Shown here: piece by piece, positions 52,603 through 60,272 of the stretch
Numbering within the stretch: the first letter of the stretch is position 1
Layout of the letters: every line of letters begins with the position of its first letter
NCBI GenBank assembly: GCA_016786725.1
Contig: JAEUVU010000003.1
Coordinates: 213,214 to 277,213 of the forward strand
DNA from: Ferruginibacter sp.
GTDB taxonomy: Bacteria; Bacteroidota; Bacteroidia; Chitinophagales; Chitinophagaceae
Reading direction: 5' to 3'
DNA: 64,000 nucleotides
The notes under the pieces: model-generated
The model's database searches: none
Seen by the model: the letters and a program-made list of their open reading frames with translations, nothing else
What the model was told of the DNA's origin: nothing
Translations under genes and position numbers: made by a program

Positions 52603-53043
52603 ATGTCAAACAACCAATTTAAGAAGGGGGAACTGTACAGCTTTATAACCGGCAAAGCCAGCACGGCAATCGGGCGCAGGTTGCAAAAGAATTTTAAGCA
52701 GGCTGAAGTTGAGATTACGATTGAGCAGTGGAGTGTGTTATATCATTTGTGGAAGGAAGATGGGATGAGCCAGCAGCAATTATGCGATGCAACTTTCAGG
52801 GATAAACCCAGCATAACACGCCTGGTTGATAACCTGGAAAAACTGAAACTGGTAAAAAGAAATGCATCCAAAGAAGACAGGCGCAAGAACCTGATCGTTC
52901 TTACGGCAGAAGGCAAACAATTAGAAGAGCATTGTATGGAAATTGCCAATACTACTTTGAATGAAGCATTACAAGGCGTAACCAACGGACAGATTGAAAT
53001 TGCGAAAGAGGTTTTGCAGATGGTGTATGATAACTTAAAATAA
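52603..53043 (+). CDS. MarR family transcription regulator
   Basis: 146 residues from the ATG at 52603; an upstream TTG lies within the promoter. Winged helix motif MSQQQLCDATFRDKPSITRLVDNLEKLKLVKR followed by EDRRKNLIVLTAEGK, the MarR wing. The palindromic operator before it suggests autoregulation. The acyl-CoA dehydrogenase gene downstream, after a repeat element, is a plausible target because MarR proteins often control fatty or aromatic acid metabolism. Confidence 0.88.
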   Translation: MSNNQFKKGELYSFITGKASTAIGRRLQKNFKQAEVEITIEQWSVLYHLWKEDGMSQQQLCDATFRDKPSITRLVDNLEKLKLVKRNASKEDRRKNLIVLTAEGKQLEEHCMEIANTTLNEALQGVTNGQIEIAKEVLQMVYDNLK

Positions 53044-53045
53044 AA

Positions 53046-53179
53046 GATTGTTTCTGGTTTGATTTGTTTCTTGTTTCTCGTTGGCTCTTTTGGAGACTGT
53101 CAGTTTACCTGAACAAAAGCTTTAAACTTGTTGGGTATAACAGGAAACGGATAATAAATAACGAGAAACCAGAAACATC
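53046..53179. repeat. TTTCTGGTTT-family palindromic element, intergenic copy
   Basis: Ends TGTTTCTGGTTT (53049-53060) and AAACCAGAAACA (53166-53177) are perfect inverted repeats of 12 bases; inside there are further TTTCTCGTT / AACGAGAAA pairs. Family of the in-frame E1 element. Confidence 0.7.
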
Positions 53180-53215
53180 AAAAAGAGAGTCAAAAAATTT
53201 TAAAACTATATTACA

Positions 53216-55012
53216 ATGAGCACATCAACCACACCCACCACTACAGCCATCAAAGGCGGCGAATGGTTAATCAAAGAAAGCAATGCTTTTGAAACTTTCA
53301 CTCCCGAAGATTTTAATGAAGAGCAGCAGATGGTTAAAGACATGTGCCTGCAGTTTTTGGCTGGCGAAGTTTTGCCCATTGTTGACCGCATTGATAAAAT
53401 GGAACCGGGCCTGATGCCATCGCTGATGGTGAAAGCCGGTGAACAGGGCCTGCTGGGCACTTCTATACCGGAAGACCTGGGCGGACTGGGGAAAGATTTC
53501 ATCACTTCTACCCTGGTGAACGAAGGCCTGGGCGGCGGCTATTCATTTAGCGTTGCCATTGCAGCACATACCGGCATCGGCACATTGCCCATTTTATATT
53601 TTGGTACCGAAGATCAAAAGAAAAAATACATTCCCAAGCTGGCAAGCGGCGAATGGAAAGGCGCTTACGGATTAACAGAGCCCAACAGCGGCAGCGATGC
53701 CCTTGGTGCAAAAACAACCGCTGCATTAAGCGCCGATGGAAAACATTATATCCTTAACGGACAAAAATGCTGGATAACCAACGGCGGTTTTGCAGATGTA
53801 TATACGGTGTTTGCAAAAATTGACGGTGATAAATTCACCGGTTTTATTGTGGAACGTGGTATGGAAGGTTTTACCCAGGGGCCGGAAGAACATAAAATGG
53901 GTATTAAGGGATCATCAACCGTACAGTTATATTTCCAGGATTGTAAAGTACCCGTTGAGAATTTGCTGGGAGAGATTGGCAAAGGCCATGTGATCGCTTT
54001 CAATATTTTAAATATTGGAAGATTGAAACTGGCCGCTGCTGCAATCGGAGGTTCTAAAATGTCGCTGTCGGATACCATTAAATATGCCAACACAAGGGAG
54101 CAATTTAAAACACCGATCGCCAGCTTTGGCGCAATTAAATATAAACTGGCTGAAATGGCCATCCGGATTTTTGTGGGAGAAAGCGCAATTTACCGCACCA
54201 GCAAATGGATAGATGACAAAGAAACAGAACTGGCTGCAGCCGGTAAAACCTTTGCAGAAGCATTGCTGGGCGGTGCAGAAGAATATGCAGTAGAGTGTGC
54301 CATATTAAAAGTAAATGGCAGCGAAGTTTTGGATTATGTGGTGGATGAAGCTGTGCAGGTGCATGGCGGCAACGGCTTCAGCGATGAGTATGCGGCCAGC
54401 CGCGGTTACCGCGACAGCCGCATTAACCGCATTTACGAAGGCACCAACGAAATCAACCGCCTGCTTACTGTCGATATGATCTTAAAGCGTGCCATGAAAG
54501 GCAAGCTCGACCTGATGGGGCCAGCCATGGCCGTTAGCAAAGAACTGATGAGCATACCTGAGTTTGGCAGCGATGATGAAACACCCTTTGCCAAAGAATG
54601 CAAAGCCATTGTTAATATGAAGAAGAGTATCCTGATGGTGGCGGGTGCAGCCGTTCAAAAGCTGATGATGAAGATACAGGACGAGCAGGAAATACTGATG
54701 AACATTGCTGATATGGCCATTGAAACCTTTGAAGCTGAAAGCGCCCTGCTGCGTGTGATGAAGATGGCTGATAAGCAGGGTGAAGCTGCATCGCAACTGC
54801 AGGTTGACATGATGCGCTGTTATTTAAATGATGCTGTTGACAAGGTTAACAAAGCCGGTAAAGAGGCCATCAATGCATTTGCCGGCGGCGATGAGCAACG
54901 CATGATGCTGCTTGGGTTGAAACGTTTTACTAAAACAGAACCATTCAACAGCAAAGATGCCAGAAGGAGAATTGCAGATAAGCTGATTGCAGAAAATAAA
55001 TATCCCTGGTAA
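53216..55012 (+). CDS. Acyl-CoA dehydrogenase with C-terminal extension
   Basis: 598 residues. The flavin-dependent acyl-CoA dehydrogenase core (about 25-430) has AYGLTEPNSGSDA, CWITNGG, HGGNGFSDEY and the catalytic Glu in RIYEGTNEINRL (about 415). An extra 165-residue helical domain follows, as in the long VLCAD/ACAD9-like class. Oxidises acyl-CoA in beta-oxidation, with specificity for longer chains likely but not certain. It is a single gene with its own terminator. Confidence 0.92.
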   Translation: MSTSTTPTTTAIKGGEWLIKESNAFETFTPEDFNEEQQMVKDMCLQFLAGEVLPIVDRIDKMEPGLMPSLMVKAGEQGLLGTSIPEDLGGLGKDFITSTLVNEGLGGGYSFSVAIAAHTGIGTLPILYFGTEDQKKKYIPKLASGEWKGAYGLTEPNSGSDALGAKTTAALSADGKHYILNGQKCWITNGGFADVYTVFAKIDGDKFTGFIVERGMEGFTQGPEEHKMGIKGSSTVQLYFQDCKVPVENLLGEIGKGHVIAFNILNIGRLKLAAAAIGGSKMSLSDTIKYANTREQFKTPIASFGAIKYKLAEMAIRIFVGESAIYRTSKWIDDKETELAAAGKTFAEALLGGAEEYAVECAILKVNGSEVLDYVVDEAVQVHGGNGFSDEYAASRGYRDSRINRIYEGTNEINRLLTVDMILKRAMKGKLDLMGPAMAVSKELMSIPEFGSDDETPFAKECKAIVNMKKSILMVAGAAVQKLMMKIQDEQEILMNIADMAIETFEAESALLRVMKMADKQGEAASQLQVDMMRCYLNDAVDKVNKAGKEAINAFAGGDEQRMMLLGLKRFTKTEPFNSKDARRRIADKLIAENKYPW

Positions 55013-55030
55013 TTATAAAATTTGATTTGT

Positions 55031-55062
55031 TAAACCCGCTTTGCTGAAAAGCGGGTTTTTAA
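55031..55062 (+). terminator. Terminator after the acyl-CoA dehydrogenase
   Basis: AACCCGCTTT / AAAAGCGGGTT stem with a short GCTG loop followed by T-rich sequence, 20 bases after the stop codon. Confidence 0.85.
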
Positions 55063-55084
55063 TGGCGCAGATTTTTTACAGGCA

Positions 55085-55360
55085 TCAATACATCTCCATC
55101 TCCATCATCTCTTCCAGCGGGCTGCGGCCCAGTTGCTGCAGCACGGTATTGCAACGATAAAGCAGGGCTGCGGGGAGGTCGCCGGTATAGGCATGGTTCC
55201 AGAAAGTAAGCAACAGGTTTTGTTGAATAGGCGTAAGGGGCTCCTGCAGTTTTAATATTAAATAATGCAGGGCAGATATCTCTTCATCTTTTAAATGATT
55301 GAAGGCATTGTTGGCCAGCAGGTCAATCGTAAGCGAAAGCACCGTTTTACTTTGAAGCAT
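55085..55360 (-). CDS. Small helical hypothetical protein
   Basis: 91 residues, mostly helical and Leu-rich, with no TM segment. Ends in a Glu/Met tail (EEMMEMEMY). No family recognised. It starts 15 bases after the next minus-strand gene ends, so the two may be co-transcribed. Confidence 0.5.
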   Translation of the reverse strand: MLQSKTVLSLTIDLLANNAFNHLKDEEISALHYLILKLQEPLTPIQQNLLLTFWNHAYTGDLPAALLYRCNTVLQQLGRSPLEEMMEMEMY

Positions 55361-55375
55361 GTTTATCGTTTTATA

Positions 55376-55669
55376 TTATTCATCTGAATAAGCTTCATTT
55401 TCATGCACCAGGTCATCGGGGTCACTTTCCTCCTCATTATTGGCGGCGCTTTTTACAGGGCTGCGGTGTACCAGTTCATCCAGGTCCTGCTCTTCATCGG
55501 CTGCGGCAGCCGGTTGTTCTTTTAGCCCGTGTACCAGCTCATCGGCATCTGTTTCTCTGGTGGCATCTTCAAAACCGGTCCCGCTTTGGTGTTTTTTCTG
55601 TTCGTTGTGTGCAGGCGTTGCTTCTGCCTGCAAACCGGCTTTTAAGCTTTCGGCTGTATGTTTTTTCAT
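55376..55669 (-). CDS. Acidic hypothetical protein with three D(E/D)LVH repeats
   Basis: 97 residues, highly acidic, likely disordered. Three short repeats are spaced about 25-30 residues apart: DADELVHGL, DLDELVHRS and DPDDLVHEN. The conserved D-x-D-(E/D)-L-V-H could be a binding peptide presented three times. No family recognised. The gene ends the gene-dense part; upstream is the 1.1 kb gene-poor stretch. Confidence 0.5.
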   Translation of the reverse strand: MKKHTAESLKAGLQAEATPAHNEQKKHQSGTGFEDATRETDADELVHGLKEQPAAAADEEQDLDELVHRSPVKSAANNEEESDPDDLVHENEAYSDE

Positions 55670-56062
55670 GATGTTTTTTTAATACAAAATAAAAAAACCA
55701 TACCGGGGTTTACAATGATAAAACTCATATTATAACGTAAAGAAATTGTGAATGTTATGTTATGTAAATGTGATGCAGGCAAAATGGGGACAGCGTGGGG
55801 ATAAGGTAATGGCATTTACTTTTTCGGGCAAGGTTATTTGCACCCGGCAGTAAGTTGTTCCTTTTTTTACGGCTGGCTGTTAAGCCCCGCCAGGGTTATG
55901 TACTGCACCATAACCGGTGCATACCGTTACCAGTTGCTCAAACCTGGCTACGTTGATGGCGTGGCCTGTTTCGTTTTGCCCTGGTTTAAAAAATTTAAGA
56001 TTACAACACGAATTTTAAAAATGTTTTGAATGTGGGCAATACTGCAAAGGGGGAATGGGGTT

Positions 56063-56080
56063 GTTGGTCAGGTGGCCAAC
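56063..56080. repeat. TTGGTC hairpin repeat, copy 1
   Basis: GTTGGTC-AGGT-GGCCAAC: 7-bp stem with a G-T pair. The second copy at 56301-56318 (GTTGGTC-AGGC-GACCAAC) has the Watson-Crick pair at that place. Confidence 0.55.
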
Positions 56081-56300
56081 AAGGGCAGAGAGAGCGAATT
56101 GTGCCAAAAAAACAGGGAGCTTTTTGGGGCTTTAAAGGTAAAGAACCGTAGCCTTATTGTGCAGGCGCCTGCAGGCGCCGGGGTTTCACAGAAAGCGTTG
56201 TTTAACTAAAAGGGACCGTGTTTGCGAAAACTCCGCTGAGACACAAAGAGTGGCGGGAGGGTTTGCGAATGCAGGAAGCTGATTCATTCTAAATGATGAT

Positions 56301-56318
56301 GTTGGTCAGGCGACCAAC
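56301..56318. repeat. TTGGTC hairpin repeat, copy 2
   Basis: GTTGGTC-AGGC-GACCAAC, perfect 7-bp stem. It is followed, as in copy 1, by AA(G/C)GGC. Confidence 0.55.
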
Positions 56319-56350
56319 AACGGCGAAAAGTGCAGCTCAATATCATCTTT

Positions 56351-56476
56351 CTACAGCATTAAATAACCATCATAATCTTCGGTGCCGGTTTCTGTAAAGC
56401 CTAACTGCTTAATATAATACTGGCGGGTGGCGGCTTTGTTGCGCATGGGCAGCTTGGGATGGATGTGGGTGAGCAT
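56351..56476 (-). pseudogene. Remnant of a VOC/bleomycin-resistance-type gene
   Basis: The minus strand codes MLTHIHPKLPMRNKAATRQY, then YIKQLGFTETGTEDYDGYLML and stop. This is the N-terminal part of a glyoxalase/bleomycin-resistance (VOC) protein, which would normally be about 120 residues; only 41 remain. A -7-like TATGTTTG (56502-56509 on the minus strand) lies 25 bases before the ATG, so promoter and start survive but the rest is lost. Confidence 0.65.
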
Positions 56477-56780
56477 GATGTGGAAGTTTTTGATTGTTTT
56501 GCAAACATACAAATGTGCCGGCTTGTATTTTACTGTTCAGGCAGGTTACGGTTACTTAATAACCGAACATGTTTTATAATAACATTTGTTGCCAGTTCGT
56601 GCCAGTAAAGGGTTATTTAACATAATAAAAAGTGGGCTTTGGTGGGAGTCAGGTGGGCGTCTCCAGGGAGTCTCTATAGTGTTGCGGTAGGGTCATGGTT
56701 TTGTTGCAGCGTGTTATGAGTTGTTGGTGATTGCTTTGCTGAAAAGACTGCTGCACGAGTACCAGACAACTGCGGAAAGT

Positions 56781-57497
56781 TCAGGCCCATTTTGCAAATT
56801 CACCCGGCAATAAAGAAACAATTTCATTGCCTTTCATTGAGTTCAGATCATAAGTCATCTGGTATTGCCTGATAATTCTAACCAGCCTTCTTGCAGAACC
56901 ACCACCTTTGCTTGCTGCACCACGTTTGAGATTTTTTGTTGCATCATCCCAATACAAAATATTGGCAGCATCAATAATTCCTTTGTTCAATGCAATTTCC
57001 TGGTAAGCACCAAATTGTTCGGTTACTTCACCACGTTTCAAGAAGCTGCCAATCAAAAATATTTTAGAGGAGTCTTCCAATTCAGCATAAACCCTGGAAG
57101 GATAAGCCAGTAAGTGGCGATAAAATTTTGTATAGTTTTTAGGATCTTTTAAAACGTAAAAAGCACTTTCATTTATTTTTCTTTTTCCCTTACCATCAAC
57201 AGGGCAGATATTATCGAAATAGAATGCTGAGAGCCACGACCACAAGCCTTTATTAAAATATAGCTGTTTATTATTTTTCAGGTCAAGCTGCTGAGCAATA
57301 TAAGGGATGAGTTCATTTTTGTTTTTTAATTCAACTTGCTCAATATTTATAACAAGGTCATAGGCCTCAACAAAATCCTCATTGAACAATAAATCTTCCG
57401 GAATGCTTTTCAGGTTTCCGTTTTTAATTTCAGCAATTACCCGTTCAAACTCATTAAGGCCGGCAGCATTAAACATTCTGATTGATGTTGTACTCAT
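56781..57497 (-). CDS. Unknown protein C of the GHKL module
   Basis: 238 residues, no TM or signal. The central region has WSWLSAFYFDNICP, then RHLLAYPSRVYAEL, then a Gly/Ser/Lys-rich turn (KRGAASKGGGSARRLVRIIRQYQMTYDL) that could contact nucleic acid. I recognise no family with confidence. It overlaps the end of the previous gene by 4 bases, so it is co-translated. Last gene of the module. Likely a partner or specificity protein, inferred only from the tight coupling. Confidence 0.7.
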   Translation of the reverse strand: MSTTSIRMFNAAGLNEFERVIAEIKNGNLKSIPEDLLFNEDFVEAYDLVINIEQVELKNKNELIPYIAQQLDLKNNKQLYFNKGLWSWLSAFYFDNICPVDGKGKRKINESAFYVLKDPKNYTKFYRHLLAYPSRVYAELEDSSKIFLIGSFLKRGEVTEQFGAYQEIALNKGIIDAANILYWDDATKNLKRGAASKGGGSARRLVRIIRQYQMTYDLNSMKGNEIVSLLPGEFAKWA

Positions 57498-58255
57498 ACA
57501 GCGGTAAACTTTTCAAATAACTGAAATTTTTTACAATATGCATTCACGCAATCATCTATCCACTCTTCCTGTTCAGGCGTAAGGCTACCACTTTCATTAT
57601 CTGTTTCAGGAAAGTATTTAATACCCAAAACGCTATCAATAAACTTAAGCCATTGCGAAATCCAGTGATCTTCCTCAAAATCAAAATCGTCTTCTTCAAC
57701 TATTCTGGTAAGAACAATCCTGAACGCTGCAGGATAAACCAGACTGATGAATTTGAAATCATTCTTTGCCATCTCATACAATTCCGGAATGCGATTGTTT
57801 ATTTCAAGCACAGGTCTGTTATCTTCACTTGAATCGAATGTCAGTTTCCAGAACTGATCTTTTAAATCAACAGGATTAACGTATAATAGCGGTATACGAT
57901 CGTTGGGCAGGTCGTTGGTGCTTACTGGTATGCCTCTTGCCTTGCCAAGCAGTAAACCAACCTTTTCACTTTCATCAACAACTGAAATATCAAAATTTAC
58001 GAGTTCCGTTTCAGGAAGTTCTGTTAATCTTGTACTGGCTGGTTCTTTTAAATCTCCTACAGTGCCAAAATCGAAACGCTGGTAAACACTTTTGTAATTC
58101 GGTTCAACAAATACCCTGGCAGTTGCAGGAAATTTTAATCCAGCAAGATCGATCTTAGCCCTGAAATATTTTCCCTCGTTGTCTTTAAACAAGGCAACAT
58201 CAATCCGGTTCCTCGGTATTTTTATTCTGTCGGTATAGTTGAACCTTCTTATCAT
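57494..58255 (-). CDS. Unknown protein B of the GHKL module
   Basis: 253 residues, no TM. The N-terminal half is beta-rich (RIDVALFKDNEGKYFRAKIDLAGL), the C-terminal half acidic (RIVEEDDFDFEEDHW). No catalytic motif recognised and no family known to me. The ATG directly follows the stop of the GHKL gene (TAGATG), and its stop overlaps gene C. This packing suggests a fixed three-protein complex. Confidence 0.7.
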   Translation of the reverse strand: MIRRFNYTDRIKIPRNRIDVALFKDNEGKYFRAKIDLAGLKFPATARVFVEPNYKSVYQRFDFGTVGDLKEPASTRLTELPETELVNFDISVVDESEKVGLLLGKARGIPVSTNDLPNDRIPLLYVNPVDLKDQFWKLTFDSSEDNRPVLEINNRIPELYEMAKNDFKFISLVYPAAFRIVLTRIVEEDDFDFEEDHWISQWLKFIDSVLGIKYFPETDNESGSLTPEQEEWIDDCVNAYCKKFQLFEKFTAV

Positions 58256-60208
58256 CTATTGCATTTTTAAAAACAGGTCTCTTTTTTCATCAAAGCCTGT
58301 AAGTTTAATTTCGAAATGATGCTGGTCTTCTATATTAAATTCAAGTACATTCTTTTCCTTCTTTGTAAAATAAACTCCTTCAGATTCTATTTTTATTGGC
58401 GGCTTTGCCAAATCAAAATCAAGCTCCTGATAGCTTTTTACCGGGTTGCCTCTGGGTACATCATATCCCAGTTTCAGTTTCAGACTTTCAGGCGCTTCTT
58501 CTGCTTCCGGATTTTTTACCAGCCTTAAACCAGAAAATATTTTTTCAATTGTGAGCGGCCTTTTTTTACCTGTCATAACAGGTATGTCCGGGTCATTCAT
58601 TTCATTATCGCCCTGCTTTTGTTTAGGCAGATCTTTATGCTTTTTCTCTTCCGGTGTTTCAACCGGTATAGAAAAGTAATCTATCAGCAGGTCTTTCTGT
58701 ATGCCCTCGATTGGACGTTGCAGTTTTTCGTACAGTTGTTTTAAGGTGGCTTTTACAAAGGCCAACACTTCTTTGCCATCGGTATATTTCCCTTTAAAGT
58801 TTCTTGAGTCGGGCTGCCACTCTGTATGTGCCGGGTTTTCCGAATCGCCCAGCATTCTTGCCAGGTCGGTATCGTGTATTACCACTACACCACGTACCAT
58901 GCCTTTGTCCAGTGAAGTGATACCTGAAATAGTAATGCCATCCCTTACAAAAAGATTTTCGGGTTTGGCAAGCGATATGTCTTTTTCGAGATAGGCATTA
59001 TACCAGCATGCTTTGGCAACGCCGCCAACCGGATGATATTTGAGCGGTACTTTAAATGCAACCCGTTCACCATTCTCAAACTTATCCCTTAGCTTATTCA
59101 GACCTTCTTCATCCGAAAACAAAACTGCTTTCATCCATTTGGGTTTGCTCTTTAGTTCAAGTGATTTAAGCTGAAAAAAATCTTCTTCCTGCAGGCCAAA
59201 TGTCCAGCGGGCAAAATCAAATAATTTAAGCAGGCTTTCCTTACTTCTTCTCTTTTTTTCATCGCCATTATACAGCCTGGCAAAGTTTATTTTTTCGGTG
59301 GCATCGTTAATGGTTGCCCTGCTCAGTAAAATGGTTTCATCTTCAAAGCCAACTTCCACTTCAAGCCTGCCTTCCAGAATGGGATAGAAGTATTGTTCAA
59401 TTACAGAATAAGCCAGATGGTCAATCGTTATTTCTTCCGAACAGAAAGGAATGACAAGCGACAGGCCTGACTGCTGTTTTCTTTCCAGCCTGAACAGTGA
59501 TTCAAAATCTGAAGTGTTTCTTTCACTTTCAACAGGCAGGGCAAAATAGTTTTCATCTGTATAGTTACCATACACACCATAAGGCCGGTAACCGCATTCT
59601 GTTTTCATTTCATCCTGTCTGTTGTGGATACGCAGAATGCTCTGGCCCATCAGCATTTTACGCTGATCGCTTTTTCTTACAGTAAGCCCCCAGAACGTAT
59701 TGATGCGGCTGGAAGCCGGAAATACGGTTTTACCTAAACCCCAGCGGCCAAGCTTATCATCTGTTTTGCCGGAACGGCCCACATTGCGCCAGAAATAATA
59801 AAAGTTGTGTGCAGCGCCATCGCTGTTGTTTTCAATATATCCTTCTTCGGGATTTCCTTCCAGGCCCTTGGTATTAAAATCCTCAAAAATGAAATAGTTC
59901 ATTTTTTCAGTAAAGTCAGGCAGGGCCGCCATGGGCGGGTTTTGCGCCTGCAGGTGAGGCAGCAGGTTATCAATCAATGGAAGATATTGCTCTTTAGGTA
60001 ATGCATATTTACTGCCCGATAAAAATATCCTTACCCGTACTGTTTCTGATTGCTTTCCCCGGTTTCTTTCGTCCAGTGCATTCTGAATCCCTTCCCTTAC
60101 AACAGCGGTAGAAATATTATCTATATCCCTGGTTGTAAAGAATTCTCCCTGGATGGGATCAACATCCATGTCGTCTTTGCTGTTGGGTTTAAAGCGCCAT
60201 GAGATCAT
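58256..60208 (-). CDS. GHKL-type ATPase, unknown family
   Basis: 650 residues. The N-terminal region carries a GHKL ATP-binding fold: N box REGIQNALDE (Glu39, Asn43, Asp46), G1 box FIFEDFNTKGL (Asp110, Gly115) and G2 box GRWGLGKTVF (about 154-163). The remaining 450 residues have no named domain that I can see; a linker (about 535-560) is charged. GHKL ATPases with uncharacterised partners recur in bacterial defence loci (MORC/Hsp90-like), but also elsewhere. Start at the ATG 60208 after a 64-base AT-rich gap. Confidence 0.78.
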   Translation of the reverse strand: MISWRFKPNSKDDMDVDPIQGEFFTTRDIDNISTAVVREGIQNALDERNRGKQSETVRVRIFLSGSKYALPKEQYLPLIDNLLPHLQAQNPPMAALPDFTEKMNYFIFEDFNTKGLEGNPEEGYIENNSDGAAHNFYYFWRNVGRSGKTDDKLGRWGLGKTVFPASSRINTFWGLTVRKSDQRKMLMGQSILRIHNRQDEMKTECGYRPYGVYGNYTDENYFALPVESERNTSDFESLFRLERKQQSGLSLVIPFCSEEITIDHLAYSVIEQYFYPILEGRLEVEVGFEDETILLSRATINDATEKINFARLYNGDEKKRRSKESLLKLFDFARWTFGLQEEDFFQLKSLELKSKPKWMKAVLFSDEEGLNKLRDKFENGERVAFKVPLKYHPVGGVAKACWYNAYLEKDISLAKPENLFVRDGITISGITSLDKGMVRGVVVIHDTDLARMLGDSENPAHTEWQPDSRNFKGKYTDGKEVLAFVKATLKQLYEKLQRPIEGIQKDLLIDYFSIPVETPEEKKHKDLPKQKQGDNEMNDPDIPVMTGKKRPLTIEKIFSGLRLVKNPEAEEAPESLKLKLGYDVPRGNPVKSYQELDFDLAKPPIKIESEGVYFTKKEKNVLEFNIEDQHHFEIKLTGFDEKRDLFLKMQ

Positions 60209-60272
60209 TCTAATAAATTAAAATTATTTAAGCATATTGACACATTATTAAACGGCCCATAACTTAAGCAAT

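Larger units (their letters stand above)
55670..56780. other. Gene-poor 1.1 kb stretch at the edge of the accessory region
   Basis: Apart from a gene remnant (56351-56476) I see no gene here. It contains the TTGGTCAGG hairpin pair (56063-56080 and 56301-56318), a GCAGGCGCC-type direct/inverted repeat at 56161-56181, and a CGGTTA/TAACCG hairpin near 56550. The short plus-strand frame at 55838-56029 is unlike protein sequence. Confidence 0.5.

Noticed and set aside
55838..56029. Plus-strand 63-residue frame in the gene-poor stretch
   Set aside because: Composition unlike protein (Cys- and Tyr-rich, no pattern), no ribosome site, overlaps hairpins.
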